64,000 bases of DNA. Origin: an uncultured Bacteroidales bacterium. Its GTDB lineage: Bacteria; Bacteroidota; Bacteroidia; Bacteroidales; Paludibacteraceae. The translations under genes and the position numbers were made by a program. Position 1 is the first letter of the stretch. Each line of letters begins with the position of its first letter. Where the stretch lies: the NCBI GenBank assembly GCA_946626605.1, contig CAMOUL010000006.1, forward strand, positions 42,032 through 106,031, read 5' to 3'. This document shows, piece after piece, positions 35,626 to 44,562 of this stretch. A model generated the notes under the pieces. The model saw nothing but the letters and a program-made list of their open reading frames with translations. It made no database searches and was not told the DNA's origin.

Positions 35626-36242
35626 TTGTTAAAGTATTCCTCAGCCTTGTCCGGCACATCCGTACAAAGCATTACGTTCGTCAATCCGTTATCTTTCAGC
35701 ATCTGCCACATCGCCTCATAAGGCAACTTATGCAATTCCGGTGATACGATGCATGGCATCTTACCGTCCGTGATGTACTTGCGCACCTCGTCCACGATGT
35801 TTGTCCGTCCGTCAAAGTAATCCACCCATACCACTTCGCTATCTTTGTAGAACGGCAAGTACGGTTCAAACTCCGAACTGCGAGAAGCAAATTTCAACTC
35901 CTGCTCCACATACAATATCGTGTCGCACACCGACATATCAAAGAAGAAATAGTTCTTCACTCCGTACTTCTCCAATATCGGCTTCAACATCTCCTGCAAT
36001 CCGTCAGCTTTGATGTTCAATGCCAATGTCGCAGTACTACCTATCTCTTGATAGATCCAGAGCACCTCTTCCAGTGTCGGTTCATCCCCCTTCGGAGGAT
36101 TATGCGAAATCAACGACTGTCCCGCACAATCTCGGATATCCGTCTCGAATCCGTATCCGTTCTCCAAAGCACGTCTCAGTGCCACTAACGAGTTCTTCTC
36201 TTCACTCGTCTTCCAAAAACCTCTATGTGCTATTATTTGCAT
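35622..36242 (-). CDS. glycerophosphodiester phosphodiesterase-like TIM-barrel protein
   Basis: 206 residues. IIAHRGFWKTSEEKNSLVALRRALENGYGFETDIRDC shows the His, the ExD-type metal ligands and the NS/T pattern of GDPD, and LISHNPPKG supplies the second His. The C-terminal strands (VMLCTDVPDKA) complete the barrel. Members hydrolyse glycerophosphodiesters; in this context a role in making or trimming a phosphodiester-linked decoration is possible. It overlaps the HAD gene by 4 bp. Confidence 0.75.
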   Translation of the reverse strand: MQIIAHRGFWKTSEEKNSLVALRRALENGYGFETDIRDCAGQSLISHNPPKGDEPTLEEVLWIYQEIGSTATLALNIKADGLQEMLKPILEKYGVKNYFFFDMSVCDTILYVEQELKFASRSSEFEPYLPFYKDSEVVWVDYFDGRTNIVDEVRKYITDGKMPCIVSPELHKLPYEAMWQMLKDNGLTNVMLCTDVPDKAEEYFNK

Positions 36243-36250
36243 AACTTATC

Positions 36251-37894
36251 TTAAGAGCAACATTGATTTAAATACTCATTATTTGACATATAGTCCCACG
36301 CTATCTCTATCGATAATTTCCCATTTTGTGATTTCACTGGAAGAGTATAATGCCCATTTACCTTCGGCATATACTTGTAATTTAAATATTCAGAGACATC
36401 AATCTGTTTTCCATTGACTGAAACGCCAACCAACCTTGCACAACCGGCTACGTCATCCAACGGATAGAAATCTATCATATCTGCTGATTCATCTAATTCT
36501 ATATGGAAATGCCGGGTCCCGTTTTCTATCTTGTTAATACGCCAATGCGGTTGCCCATTCACTACGATACGTGAAGATGCCGTGTTATAATCCACATCAA
36601 AATCCTGATTATCTTCTAACAACAGATTCACTAATTCCTCATCGCAGCCACGACTTTCAAGCAATGCTTTAAAGCGTTTAGGCTCTTTTTTTTCTTCGAA
36701 GATTGATTGCGGTAAACCTAACTGTTTCTGGTAGAATGCAAGATGATATTTGTATATATCAGACTCTTTCGGATTAGTCATGCGCCACTCCCAATACTCC
36801 TTGGAGAACATCAAGTCTGCCGGAATAAGATATCCTATGATATAGTAATTTACAGCCTTTATATCAGCTACTTCTGTCGCATCATAATCTTTCTCGCACA
36901 TGAATGAGAAAGCGTGCGTATTTTTACGATTAATACCGGTACGCCCCCATAATAGCACTTTAAGCATAATCTGAGATCTAACTGCTGCAAGGCGCTTACA
37001 TCCCAATATAAATGGTGCAGGATCATTATGAACCACCGTTCTATCTACCTGTATCTTATCCAACTGCATTGCATGTGAACGTACTACAATCTCATTAGGT
37101 GCATATAATTCACTACATTCGTAGAAAATATCATCATCTGAATATACTGCTCCTGAGAAGAATTGCGGAATGACCTCATAGCATTCACAGCATACGCCCA
37201 TCTCATATTGCGGTTTATGATGCATCAGTTGAATCAAGGGCAATGTGCGTGTTTTTCCTATCAACGCAACCAATTCGCGATTAGAGAACACCGGAATATC
37301 CGCATAATCTTCTTTTAAGTATGCTTGATAGCGTTCTTCGCATTCGGTTGAATTATATAGATAGCCCTTCAAGTTTGCATAATACAATGTCTGCCTATAT
37401 CCGTGTGGTATCTTAAAAGCGGAGAAGCAATACGGTATCAACGGAATGTTATATTCCGCGCAAACGTTTCGAAATGGTTGGCATGTCTCGGCACAATAGA
37501 ACATTCCCTCTATTGGTTCATTTGGATGCTTAATCTTAATTTCCTCTATTATACCACGAAGGCAATCCTCCAAAGCCGGAAAACTTTGCTCTGTCAAATA
37601 GAATAGCATCTCCGTTCGAGACCCAAACTCACGCTCTTTATCCTCAAAGATTGCATCCGGAATGCAGTACTGCTCTATTGAATTAAATTCTTCCGGTGTA
37701 AAACGTTTCATTTCAAATTCTTTTATGAAACGCTCCTGCACCTTATCTTGGATTTCGAAGAAATGCTTATAGATATACTCATTCGTAATGACAACCCAAT
37801 TATTCTCAAGCGCATGTGTCAGATTCTTCATGTAGAAGTTATCTCGATATGCGTAATGGGTGAACTCCGATTTTATAACCGTTGAGATAAACAT
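36251..37894 (-). CDS. large hypothetical protein of the polysaccharide locus
   Basis: 547 residues, no family recognised. The first 100 residues are helical (FYMKNLTHALENNWVVITNEY). The middle part (MFYCAETCQPFRNVCAEYNIPLIPYCFSAFK and YAPNEIVVRSHAM) looks like a capsule-type glycosyltransferase fold of the GT99-like kind. The last 110 residues (RIVVNGQPHWRINKI, HFHIELDESADMIDFYPLDD) resemble a beta-sandwich. A glycosyltransferase with an accessory beta domain is one reading. It is flanked by the HAD/GDPD and ATP-grasp genes with tiny gaps. Confidence 0.6.
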   Translation of the reverse strand: MFISTVIKSEFTHYAYRDNFYMKNLTHALENNWVVITNEYIYKHFFEIQDKVQERFIKEFEMKRFTPEEFNSIEQYCIPDAIFEDKEREFGSRTEMLFYLTEQSFPALEDCLRGIIEEIKIKHPNEPIEGMFYCAETCQPFRNVCAEYNIPLIPYCFSAFKIPHGYRQTLYYANLKGYLYNSTECEERYQAYLKEDYADIPVFSNRELVALIGKTRTLPLIQLMHHKPQYEMGVCCECYEVIPQFFSGAVYSDDDIFYECSELYAPNEIVVRSHAMQLDKIQVDRTVVHNDPAPFILGCKRLAAVRSQIMLKVLLWGRTGINRKNTHAFSFMCEKDYDATEVADIKAVNYYIIGYLIPADLMFSKEYWEWRMTNPKESDIYKYHLAFYQKQLGLPQSIFEEKKEPKRFKALLESRGCDEELVNLLLEDNQDFDVDYNTASSRIVVNGQPHWRINKIENGTRHFHIELDESADMIDFYPLDDVAGCARLVGVSVNGKQIDVSEYLNYKYMPKVNGHYTLPVKSQNGKLSIEIAWDYMSNNEYLNQCCS

Positions 37895-37897
37895 AAC

Positions 37898-39046
37898 TTA
37901 TCTTGCAATTTTGTTTCTTTTAATTTTTTCTTCATCCGATAGGCTTTCTGCTTGCTCTATTTTCTGAGCAAAGTATGCTTTCAACCGCTCATCCTTAAAG
38001 AACGGACGGAAGATCTGCATATACTTGATTCCCGCATGAGAATTGATTTCCATACATTTGAACCCGTTCTCGGTAACTCCAATATCAAATCCCAACCACT
38101 CCAATGTGTTAAACCGCTGAGCCACTCCAAGAACCATCTTTTTCAGTTTATCGAAGTTCTCGATATATCCATCTATCACAGCACCTGTATCCGGATGAAT
38201 AGATGTCGACTCTACCTTATTCACAAATGTCTTCTTAGCATTACCAAACCAGCCGGTCACAGGGTCTAATTCAACAAATAAATTAAACCGATCTATATCC
38301 ATTTCTCCCAATACGGAATAGTTCGCTTCACCATTATTCTTATTTGGGAAACGTAAATAGCCACCGGCAATAATGGGATTATCTCCGCGTGAATTGAGCG
38401 TTACGATTCGCAATGTATGAATTTGGTCACTATACTTTTTTAGATATTGTGCCGGACGAATGTACTCTGTGAAAATATAGTTTGGATGTTCGCTGATAAT
38501 TTGCGCGAATTTTAATTCTTCTACTTCCTCCTCATTGAAATAGAACTTTCCATCTCTATATGACAAGGCAAAGAAACCTATGGCTGTTGTTCCATTGCAA
38601 GGCTTGCATGCAAACGTTCCGACATTCTTAAGTGTTTGTACGAAATTAGCCACCGTTCCTTCTTTATTCGGATTGTCCATAAGAGCCAACAAGCCATGTT
38701 GTGCTGTATAGAAATAATACTTCGGCATCAGTTCTCCGTACTCCGAACCATCCAACAATTGCTTAAGTGTCAACTTATCGTTAATCCATATACGCGTCCA
38801 ACCATTCAATGGCCATACCTTATAATAATCGTAATCGCTGAGGTAGTCTCCCAAGTTATCCTCATTCAGCTCATACGAACATGCACTCTCTGCATAAAAA
38901 CCATGATCATGTGCCCATTTGGCATAGTCCTGGTCATAGCACGACATCGTAAGTTCCTTCTCAACTTGAGTCAAATAGCGCTTGGCAAAACGCTGCGTGT
39001 ACCCCTCCTGGAGCATCACGTTTATATCTGTAGTGTACTTTTTCAT
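37898..39046 (-). CDS. ATP-grasp domain protein (polysaccharide-associated)
   Basis: 382 residues with the sugar-transfer-associated ATP-grasp pattern: VWPLNGWTRIWINDKLTLK, GTFACKPCNGTTAIGF (ATP-binding lysine), FTEYIRPAQYL, TLRIVTLNSRG, and the late metal site EWLGFDIGVTENGFKCMEINSHAG. It would link an amino acid or similar carboxylate to an amine using ATP, a known route to amino-acid-modified capsules. Confidence 0.78.
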   Translation of the reverse strand: MKKYTTDINVMLQEGYTQRFAKRYLTQVEKELTMSCYDQDYAKWAHDHGFYAESACSYELNEDNLGDYLSDYDYYKVWPLNGWTRIWINDKLTLKQLLDGSEYGELMPKYYFYTAQHGLLALMDNPNKEGTVANFVQTLKNVGTFACKPCNGTTAIGFFALSYRDGKFYFNEEEVEELKFAQIISEHPNYIFTEYIRPAQYLKKYSDQIHTLRIVTLNSRGDNPIIAGGYLRFPNKNNGEANYSVLGEMDIDRFNLFVELDPVTGWFGNAKKTFVNKVESTSIHPDTGAVIDGYIENFDKLKKMVLGVAQRFNTLEWLGFDIGVTENGFKCMEINSHAGIKYMQIFRPFFKDERLKAYFAQKIEQAESLSDEEKIKRNKIAR

Positions 39047-39047
39047 A

Positions 39048-39698
39048 TCACTTCTCCTTCAAATAATTTTTCAAACATACGATTTCGAATGTATTCTCTT
39101 TATAATGATCCAGTCGGTTGAACCAGATGTCCTCCTGTTCCTCAATCTTCACTAATTTCTGATAGAACTCCTCCGTATGACATTCCTTCGGGATAATAAC
39201 TACACCGCAGTCGTCACATACAGCAATCGCACCGTCATACATCGTTTGATGTTTCGTTTTAATCTCTGCATCCAAATCGTGTTCCGGTTTAGTATTGAAG
39301 CAACCTACTGGAGTGAATCCTTTACACCAAATAGGATAATTCTCACGGATCAAAGCAGCAGCGTCGCGGAACGGAGCATTGCAGATGATAGCCGATGCCT
39401 GACGATATAGTAAGATATACTTGCTTACCAACTCACCTATGATAGCACGTTTGCTGCAATCGAAGGCTTCAATAAAAACTACATCATTCTCTTGGGTGGA
39501 AATGATTTGCTCATGCACATCCCAGTTCGACTCATTGTACGCATACACCCATTTCACATTCCCCACCTTGAAATGTCCACGATTGATAGGCATCACTCCT
39601 TCCAATGCTCCTGCCTTGCCCAAACAGTCAGCCACTTCCGTCGTGCATACACGATTGCGACGGATGAAGTCAATAATTTTTGATTTTATATCTTCCAT
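39048..39698 (-). CDS. RraA-family protein (aldolase/decarboxylase-like)
   Basis: About 216 residues from ATG 39698 (MEDIKSKIIDFIRRNRVCTTEVADCLG). STQENDVVFIEAF, GELVSKYILLYRQASAIICNAPFRD and the late DGAIAVCDDCGVVIIP match the RraA/HMG-aldolase fold; the family includes oxaloacetate decarboxylases and 4-hydroxy-4-methyl-2-oxoglutarate aldolases. The upstream extension in the ORF track overlaps another gene and is dropped. With the DRE-TIM aldolase it suggests keto-acid chemistry in this locus. Confidence 0.72.
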   Translation of the reverse strand: MEDIKSKIIDFIRRNRVCTTEVADCLGKAGALEGVMPINRGHFKVGNVKWVYAYNESNWDVHEQIISTQENDVVFIEAFDCSKRAIIGELVSKYILLYRQASAIICNAPFRDAAALIRENYPIWCKGFTPVGCFNTKPEHDLDAEIKTKHQTMYDGAIAVCDDCGVVIIPKECHTEEFYQKLVKIEEQEDIWFNRLDHYKENTFEIVCLKNYLKEK

Positions 39699-39700
39699 GA

Positions 39701-40912
39701 TTATATGATAAATTTCACTTTCTCTTTTATTGTTTGCATCAGTTGCTTCAATTCCTCGCGCGAATCTGCATAAGCGATATAGAAACCAATACGTGCCGTA
39801 TCGCAAACAGCTTGCTGAATCGTATCACCAACATTGAAGTTGAACTTATACGACAGCACGTTCGGATTATTCTTCAGCTGTTCCTCCCCTTCAATCGCCT
39901 TCACTACACCACCCTTACCCGGAGCATCAAAGAACTCCAGCACCGCACAACGAGTCTTCAATTCTGGTGCGATTGTCGGCTCCTTTATATCCTTCTCACC
40001 AAGTGCCATCTTAATCAGCGCTTCGTAGTTGTCATATCCGGACATGCAAGGCACAATCTCTGCTGAAATAAGGTTTCCTCCCCCGCGCGCACCAATCTCT
40101 ATCAGATAGAATTGTCCGTCTTGGAACTTATATTCCGCATGCGTCAAACCAAACGGCAGTCCACTGAGATTCACATACTGATCATTTGTTCTACGCAACA
40201 AGTCATAATCGAAGTTCGGATTATCGTGTGAGAAAAACAACTCATACGCGATATTCTCGTTATATGCATAATGCTTTTTCTCTGAGATAGCCAAACACGT
40301 ATGCCCATGCGGTGTCTTAATACCATCAATCGTAAACTCCGTACCATTGATATACTGCTCACAGATTACAGCCTTATCTTCACGCGAGAATGATTGTGCT
40401 TCATCAAAATGCTCCTTTAGTTCATCCTCGTTATGAATCGTGAATACGCCATGACTACTATTGCTATCAATCGGCTTAATGATCATCTGCTTATTCAGAT
40501 TACGATAGAAAGTCAATGCTTCATCCAAACTATGACAAATCTGGAATGCCGGACACGGCAGATTATGGTCTTGCAAAAACTCACGCATCCGCACTTTGTT
40601 GGTATAGAGTTCCGCCATATCTTGTCCTTGTGATGGCAGATGTAACTCGTCTGCCAATTCCGCAATCAGTTTAGTGGCGATATCGCATTCATCCGACAAC
40701 ACGGCATTAACCTGCATCTTTCTTATATCTTCCAAATAATTCTGTTTGGCAAAGATATCTGACTGTATCGTCTTATCAGCATACTTAAACGCAGGAGAGT
40801 CAACCGCAGGATTCACCACTATGGATTCATAACCCATCTCCCCTATCTTCTTCACAATCGGTACTTGCCATATCGCACCGGGAAGAACAACTATTTTCTT
40901 TTTGTTACTCAT
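39701..40912 (-). CDS. ATP-grasp carboxylate-amine ligase
   Basis: 403 residues with a Rossmann-like N-terminus (KIVVLPGAIWQVPIVKKIGEMGYESIVVNP), the ATP-grasp core (MIIKPIDSNSSHGVF, EQYINGTEFTIDGI, and YLIEIGARGGGNLISAEIVP) and a C-terminal lid. Metal-binding Glu and Asn/Asp are present. It probably joins a carboxylate to an amine; the neighbouring AspC-like transaminase could supply the amino compound. It overlaps that gene by 1 bp. Confidence 0.82.
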   Translation of the reverse strand: MSNKKKIVVLPGAIWQVPIVKKIGEMGYESIVVNPAVDSPAFKYADKTIQSDIFAKQNYLEDIRKMQVNAVLSDECDIATKLIAELADELHLPSQGQDMAELYTNKVRMREFLQDHNLPCPAFQICHSLDEALTFYRNLNKQMIIKPIDSNSSHGVFTIHNEDELKEHFDEAQSFSREDKAVICEQYINGTEFTIDGIKTPHGHTCLAISEKKHYAYNENIAYELFFSHDNPNFDYDLLRRTNDQYVNLSGLPFGLTHAEYKFQDGQFYLIEIGARGGGNLISAEIVPCMSGYDNYEALIKMALGEKDIKEPTIAPELKTRCAVLEFFDAPGKGGVVKAIEGEEQLKNNPNVLSYKFNFNVGDTIQQAVCDTARIGFYIAYADSREELKQLMQTIKEKVKFII

Positions 40913-42096
40913 TATTTCAATTGAAGCAATGCTTCTTTAATTCTCTTTACTCCTTCTCTGATATTCGCCTCGTTGGTCGCAAACGACAACCGGATGCATG
41001 TATCTTCTCCGTATGCCGAACCGGCAACGCATGCTACATGTGCTTCGCCCAACAAGTAATTCACCATATCATCCGAATTGGTTATCGTCTTGACACCAAA
41101 TCGTTTGCCATAATACTTCGACACATCTGGGAAGACATAGAATGCACCCTTTGGTTCTACATATGTGATGTCTGGTATCTCATCCAGTAACGACAAGATC
41201 AGTTCTCTGCGCTTTGCATACTCTTTCCGCATTTCTTCTACACATTCCTGTAAACCGGTCAATGCAGCCTCAGCAGCTTTCTGAGCAACCATACAAGCAC
41301 ATGTCAGATACTGTCCTTGCAACGTATCACACGCATTAATCACTTCTTTATTGTGACATGCCATCCATCCGATTCGGTAACCTGTCATCGCATATGTCTT
41401 ACTCACTCCGTTGATAGCGATGATGCGCTCCCCTAACTCACTCATGCTCTCACTCGTTAACTCATTAGCTCCTTCAAAGACGATAGCCGAATATACTTCA
41501 TCAACTATCACAAAGATATTCGGATATTCTTTCAGTACCTCAACTAATTCCACTATCTCCTCCTTCGTATAGACCGAACCTGTAGGATTATTCGGAGAAC
41601 AAAGTATCAGCAATTTCGTTCGTTCTGTGATAGCTGCACACAACTGCGCTGCCGTGAGTTTATATTCCGCATCAGCCGTAGTCTTTACAAACACATTCGT
41701 TCCTCCGGCTAATTTTACCATCTCGCTGTAACTAACCCAACATGGAGTTGGCACTATCACCTCATCTCCTTCATCCACCAGCGCCATCACCGCATTACAT
41801 ATCGCTTGCTTAGCTCCCACCGACACAATAATCTCATCCGGCATATAACCCGGCATCTGGTTACAAATAGCCTCACGCAAAGACAGAATTCCCTTCACCG
41901 GACCATAGTGCGAATAGTTATCCGCAATAGCCTGTTGTGCCGCTTGCTGGATATGCTTCGGAGTGTCAAAATCCGGCTCGCCCAATGTCAAACTAACCAC
42001 ATCCACGCCATCGCGCTTCAACTGCATCACGCGCTGCGCCATCGCAAAACTCTGCGATTCTGCCAATGCTGCAATATGTCTCGAAACAACTGCCAT
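40912..42096 (-). CDS. class I/II PLP aminotransferase, aspartate-type
   Basis: 394 residues of the AspC fold: SLTLGEPDFDTPKHI, YGPVKGILSLREAI, LCSPNNPTGSVYTKEEI, VDEVYSAIVF, PLP lysine in NGVSKTYAMTGYRIGWMA and LSFATNE near the C-terminus. The stretch EGANELTSESMSELGERI is encoded by CTAACTCA/CTCACTC repeats (41430-41472) and looks inserted just before the PLP lysine strand. It provides an amino acid for the locus or is a general transaminase. Confidence 0.88.
   Translation of the reverse strand: MAVVSRHIAALAESQSFAMAQRVMQLKRDGVDVVSLTLGEPDFDTPKHIQQAAQQAIADNYSHYGPVKGILSLREAICNQMPGYMPDEIIVSVGAKQAICNAVMALVDEGDEVIVPTPCWVSYSEMVKLAGGTNVFVKTTADAEYKLTAAQLCAAITERTKLLILCSPNNPTGSVYTKEEIVELVEVLKEYPNIFVIVDEVYSAIVFEGANELTSESMSELGERIIAINGVSKTYAMTGYRIGWMACHNKEVINACDTLQGQYLTCACMVAQKAAEAALTGLQECVEEMRKEYAKRRELILSLLDEIPDITYVEPKGAFYVFPDVSKYYGKRFGVKTITNSDDMVNYLLGEAHVACVAGSAYGEDTCIRLSFATNEANIREGVKRIKEALLQLK
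41430..41472 (-). repeat. short tandem repeat inside the AspC-like gene
   Basis: CTAACTCACTCATGCTCTC-like units are in frame and encode NELTSESMSELGE, next to the PLP-binding strand. Confidence 0.7.
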
Positions 42097-42099
42097 TGT

Positions 42100-43221
42100 T
42101 TATCTATTATCAATGACGCTAATAATGCGCTTCACATCATCGTCACTCAACGCATGGTGCATAGGGAGACATAGAACCTGATTAGCCATGCGTGTTGCAA
42201 CCGGTAAATTAACTGCAGTTGCTGAAGAATAAGTATTATAGGGCATGAATGTACTAATCAACGGATAGAAATACCTTCTGCCAAAGATGTTATGTTCCTT
42301 CAACTTAGCAAACAATGCATCCCTACTCATGCCATACTTGGCCTCATCAATGAAGATTGGGAAATAGCCATAATTATACCTAACACCATCCTGTTCCTCC
42401 AAATATGACAGTCCTTCGATTTGGTCTATCACTTCTCTATAGCGCTTCGCTACCGCATGACGTTTGTCTATAGCCGCATCTACCTGCTTCAAGTTCAGCA
42501 AACCAAACGCAGCTCGTACCTCATCCATCTTTCCGTTAATACCAGGAGCAACCACCGTCACATCATCCTCGAAGCCAAAGTTCTTCAGGTGATCGATCTT
42601 TTCCTTCATCTCCTTTGTTCGACATACTAATGCGCCTCCTTCAATCGTACCAAATACTTTTGTTGCATGGAAACTCAGCGTACTCATATCACCCCATTTC
42701 AAAACACTCTCCCCATTCTTTTTCACTCCAAATGCATGCGCGGCATCGTAGATTACCTTCAATCCATGCTTCTTCGCTATCGCATCTATCCGCTCATTAT
42801 CGCATGGTTGACCATATACATGCACCGGCATAATCGCTACCGTATTTTCCGTTATCGCTGCCTCTATTTTCTCCGGATCAATATTGCCCGTGCTCGGTTC
42901 AACGTCTACAAAGACCGGTGTCAATTGGTTCCACCATATAGAGTGTGTCGTTGCCACGAACGAATACGGAGTGGTTATCACTTCACCTTTCGTCAATCCC
43001 AATGCTTGCAATGCAGTAATCAATGGCAACGTTCCATTCGTGAACACAGAGATATACTCCACTCCTAAGTACTCAGCCAAAGCCTTTTCTAACTGTTTAT
43101 GGAACGAACCATTATTCGTGATCCACTTACTCTCCCATATCTGCTCCAGACACCGATTGAACTCCTTCAAATCCGGCAGCAGCGGAGAGGTTACTAATAT
43201 TCTTTCATTCATATTTGTCAT
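42100..43221 (-). CDS. DegT/DnrJ/EryC1-family sugar aminotransferase
   Basis: 373 residues: SVFTNGTLPLITALQAL, VITTPYSFVATTHSIWW, VIYDAAHAFGVKKNGESVLKWGD with PLP lysine in FHATKVFGTIEGGAL, and the late LPMHHALSDDDV. It transfers an amino group to a keto nucleotide sugar. It begins just after a strong promoter, so it is the first gene of the downstream part of the locus. MTNMNERI allows ATG at 43221 or 43212. Confidence 0.88.
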   Translation of the reverse strand: MTNMNERILVTSPLLPDLKEFNRCLEQIWESKWITNNGSFHKQLEKALAEYLGVEYISVFTNGTLPLITALQALGLTKGEVITTPYSFVATTHSIWWNQLTPVFVDVEPSTGNIDPEKIEAAITENTVAIMPVHVYGQPCDNERIDAIAKKHGLKVIYDAAHAFGVKKNGESVLKWGDMSTLSFHATKVFGTIEGGALVCRTKEMKEKIDHLKNFGFEDDVTVVAPGINGKMDEVRAAFGLLNLKQVDAAIDKRHAVAKRYREVIDQIEGLSYLEEQDGVRYNYGYFPIFIDEAKYGMSRDALFAKLKEHNIFGRRYFYPLISTFMPYNTYSSATAVNLPVATRMANQVLCLPMHHALSDDDVKRIISVIDNR

Positions 43222-43284
43222 TTATTGTCTCATCACATACGCTTGTGTACGCGCTTACACACATGCGCACAATGATTGCGACTG

Positions 43285-43316
43285 CAAAGGTACAAAAAAA
43301 AAATGACATATACAAA
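43285..43316 (-). promoter_or_regulatory. promoter of the downstream polysaccharide operon
   Basis: Minus strand TTTG (43313-43316), 20 nt, TACCTTTG (43285-43292). The start near 43278 gives a leader of about 57 nt before the DegT gene. The -33 box lies inside an inverted repeat (next entry). Confidence 0.78.
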
Positions 43317-43324
43317 CGTATATG
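43307..43324. promoter_or_regulatory. operator-like inverted repeat over the polysaccharide promoter
   Basis: CATATAC-aaac-GTATATG is a 7+4+7 perfect inverted repeat covering the -33 box. The identical arms, with one spacer change, sit at the same place in the promoter at 52558-52575; the surrounding 25 bp differ at one position. Confidence 0.65.
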
Positions 43325-43356
43325 CCAAATTCTTTCATTTTTTTTGATTTTTGTAA

Positions 43357-44481
43357 TCAATTTGCAGCAAATTGAGCCATTGCACGCTCAATTACCGGTG
43401 CCATATCATAATACTTATACTCTGCCAACCGTCCACCAAAAATAACATTCTCCTCTTTCGCTGCCAACTCCCGATATTGTTCAGCCAACGCATTATTCCG
43501 CTCATCATTCACAGGATAATACGGTTCCATTCCCGGCTTGTACTCTGTGCTATACTCCTCGCTCACCACCGTCTTCGGCACATCATATACCGCTTGACCG
43601 AACATCTCAAAATGCTTATGCTCGATAACACGCGTATACGGCACCTCATGCGACGTATAGTTCACCACCGCATTCCCCTGATAATTCGGCACATCCTCCA
43701 CTTTTGTCTTGAATGACACCGTCCTCCAATCCAATCGTCCCAACCGATAATCAAAGTACTCATCCAATTGTCCCGTATATACCAAGGCATCGGCAATTTC
43801 GCGCCAGTTATCCTTGTATTCCTTGAAGAAATCGCAGTTCGTCTTCACTTCCGAACCTTCCAGCAACTTCTCAATCAGTTCATTGTATCCGCCAATCGGA
43901 ATACCTTGATACTGATCATTGAAATAGTTGTTGTCGAACACAAATCGTACCGGCAGACGCTTGATGATAAACGCAGGAAGTTCCTTGCAATCGCGTCCCC
44001 ATTGCTTTTCCGTATACTCTTTGATAAGTTTATAGAAGATATCCTTACCTACCAGGCACAACGCTTGCTTCTCCAAGTTCTCTGGTTCACGTCCGTTGAG
44101 CGCAGTTATCGCCTCTGAACGTTGCTCCTCAATCTTCGCTTTTGCTTGCTCCGGAGTGAGAACACCCCATAACTGAGAGAAGGTATTCATGTTAAACGGG
44201 AGATTGTATAATTCACCATGGTAATTCGCCACAGGACAATTGGTGTACCGATTGAAGGGTACAAGGTTGTTGACAAAATCCCATACTTCTTTGTTAGATG
44301 TATGAAAGATGTGTGCGCCGTATTTATGAACGTTGATGCCTTCCATTTGCTCACAATAAACATTTCCTCCTAAATGCGGACGTTTGTCGATGACGAGACA
44401 CTTCTTTCCCGCTTGCGTTGCTTTATATGCAAACGTCGCTCCGAACAACCCGGAACCAATTATGAGATAGTCGTATTTCAT
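43357..44481 (-). CDS. glf: UDP-galactopyranose mutase
   Basis: 374 residues. Interconverts UDP-galactopyranose and UDP-galactofuranose using reduced FAD. The N-terminal dinucleotide fold YDYLIIGSGLFGATFAYKA is followed by LGGNVYCEQMEGINVHKYGAHIFHTSN. The later RAVVNYTSHEVPYTRVIEHKHF region and YYPVNDERN carry substrate arginines and tyrosines. It implies galactofuranose in the surface glycan. It lies upstream of the strong promoter at 43285-43316 and may belong to a separate transcript. Confidence 0.93.
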   Translation of the reverse strand: MKYDYLIIGSGLFGATFAYKATQAGKKCLVIDKRPHLGGNVYCEQMEGINVHKYGAHIFHTSNKEVWDFVNNLVPFNRYTNCPVANYHGELYNLPFNMNTFSQLWGVLTPEQAKAKIEEQRSEAITALNGREPENLEKQALCLVGKDIFYKLIKEYTEKQWGRDCKELPAFIIKRLPVRFVFDNNYFNDQYQGIPIGGYNELIEKLLEGSEVKTNCDFFKEYKDNWREIADALVYTGQLDEYFDYRLGRLDWRTVSFKTKVEDVPNYQGNAVVNYTSHEVPYTRVIEHKHFEMFGQAVYDVPKTVVSEEYSTEYKPGMEPYYPVNDERNNALAEQYRELAAKEENVIFGGRLAEYKYYDMAPVIERAMAQFAAN

Positions 44482-44562
44482 TTTTTTACCATTTATGCTT
44501 TCCGCATCTCATTTGCGAGAGACATACTATGATGCGAATAATGCATTTATCACCCTCATTTA

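Noticed and set aside
39698-39806. Longer N-terminus of the RraA-like protein
   Set aside because: It overlaps the ATP-grasp gene; the family starts at MEDIKSKI.
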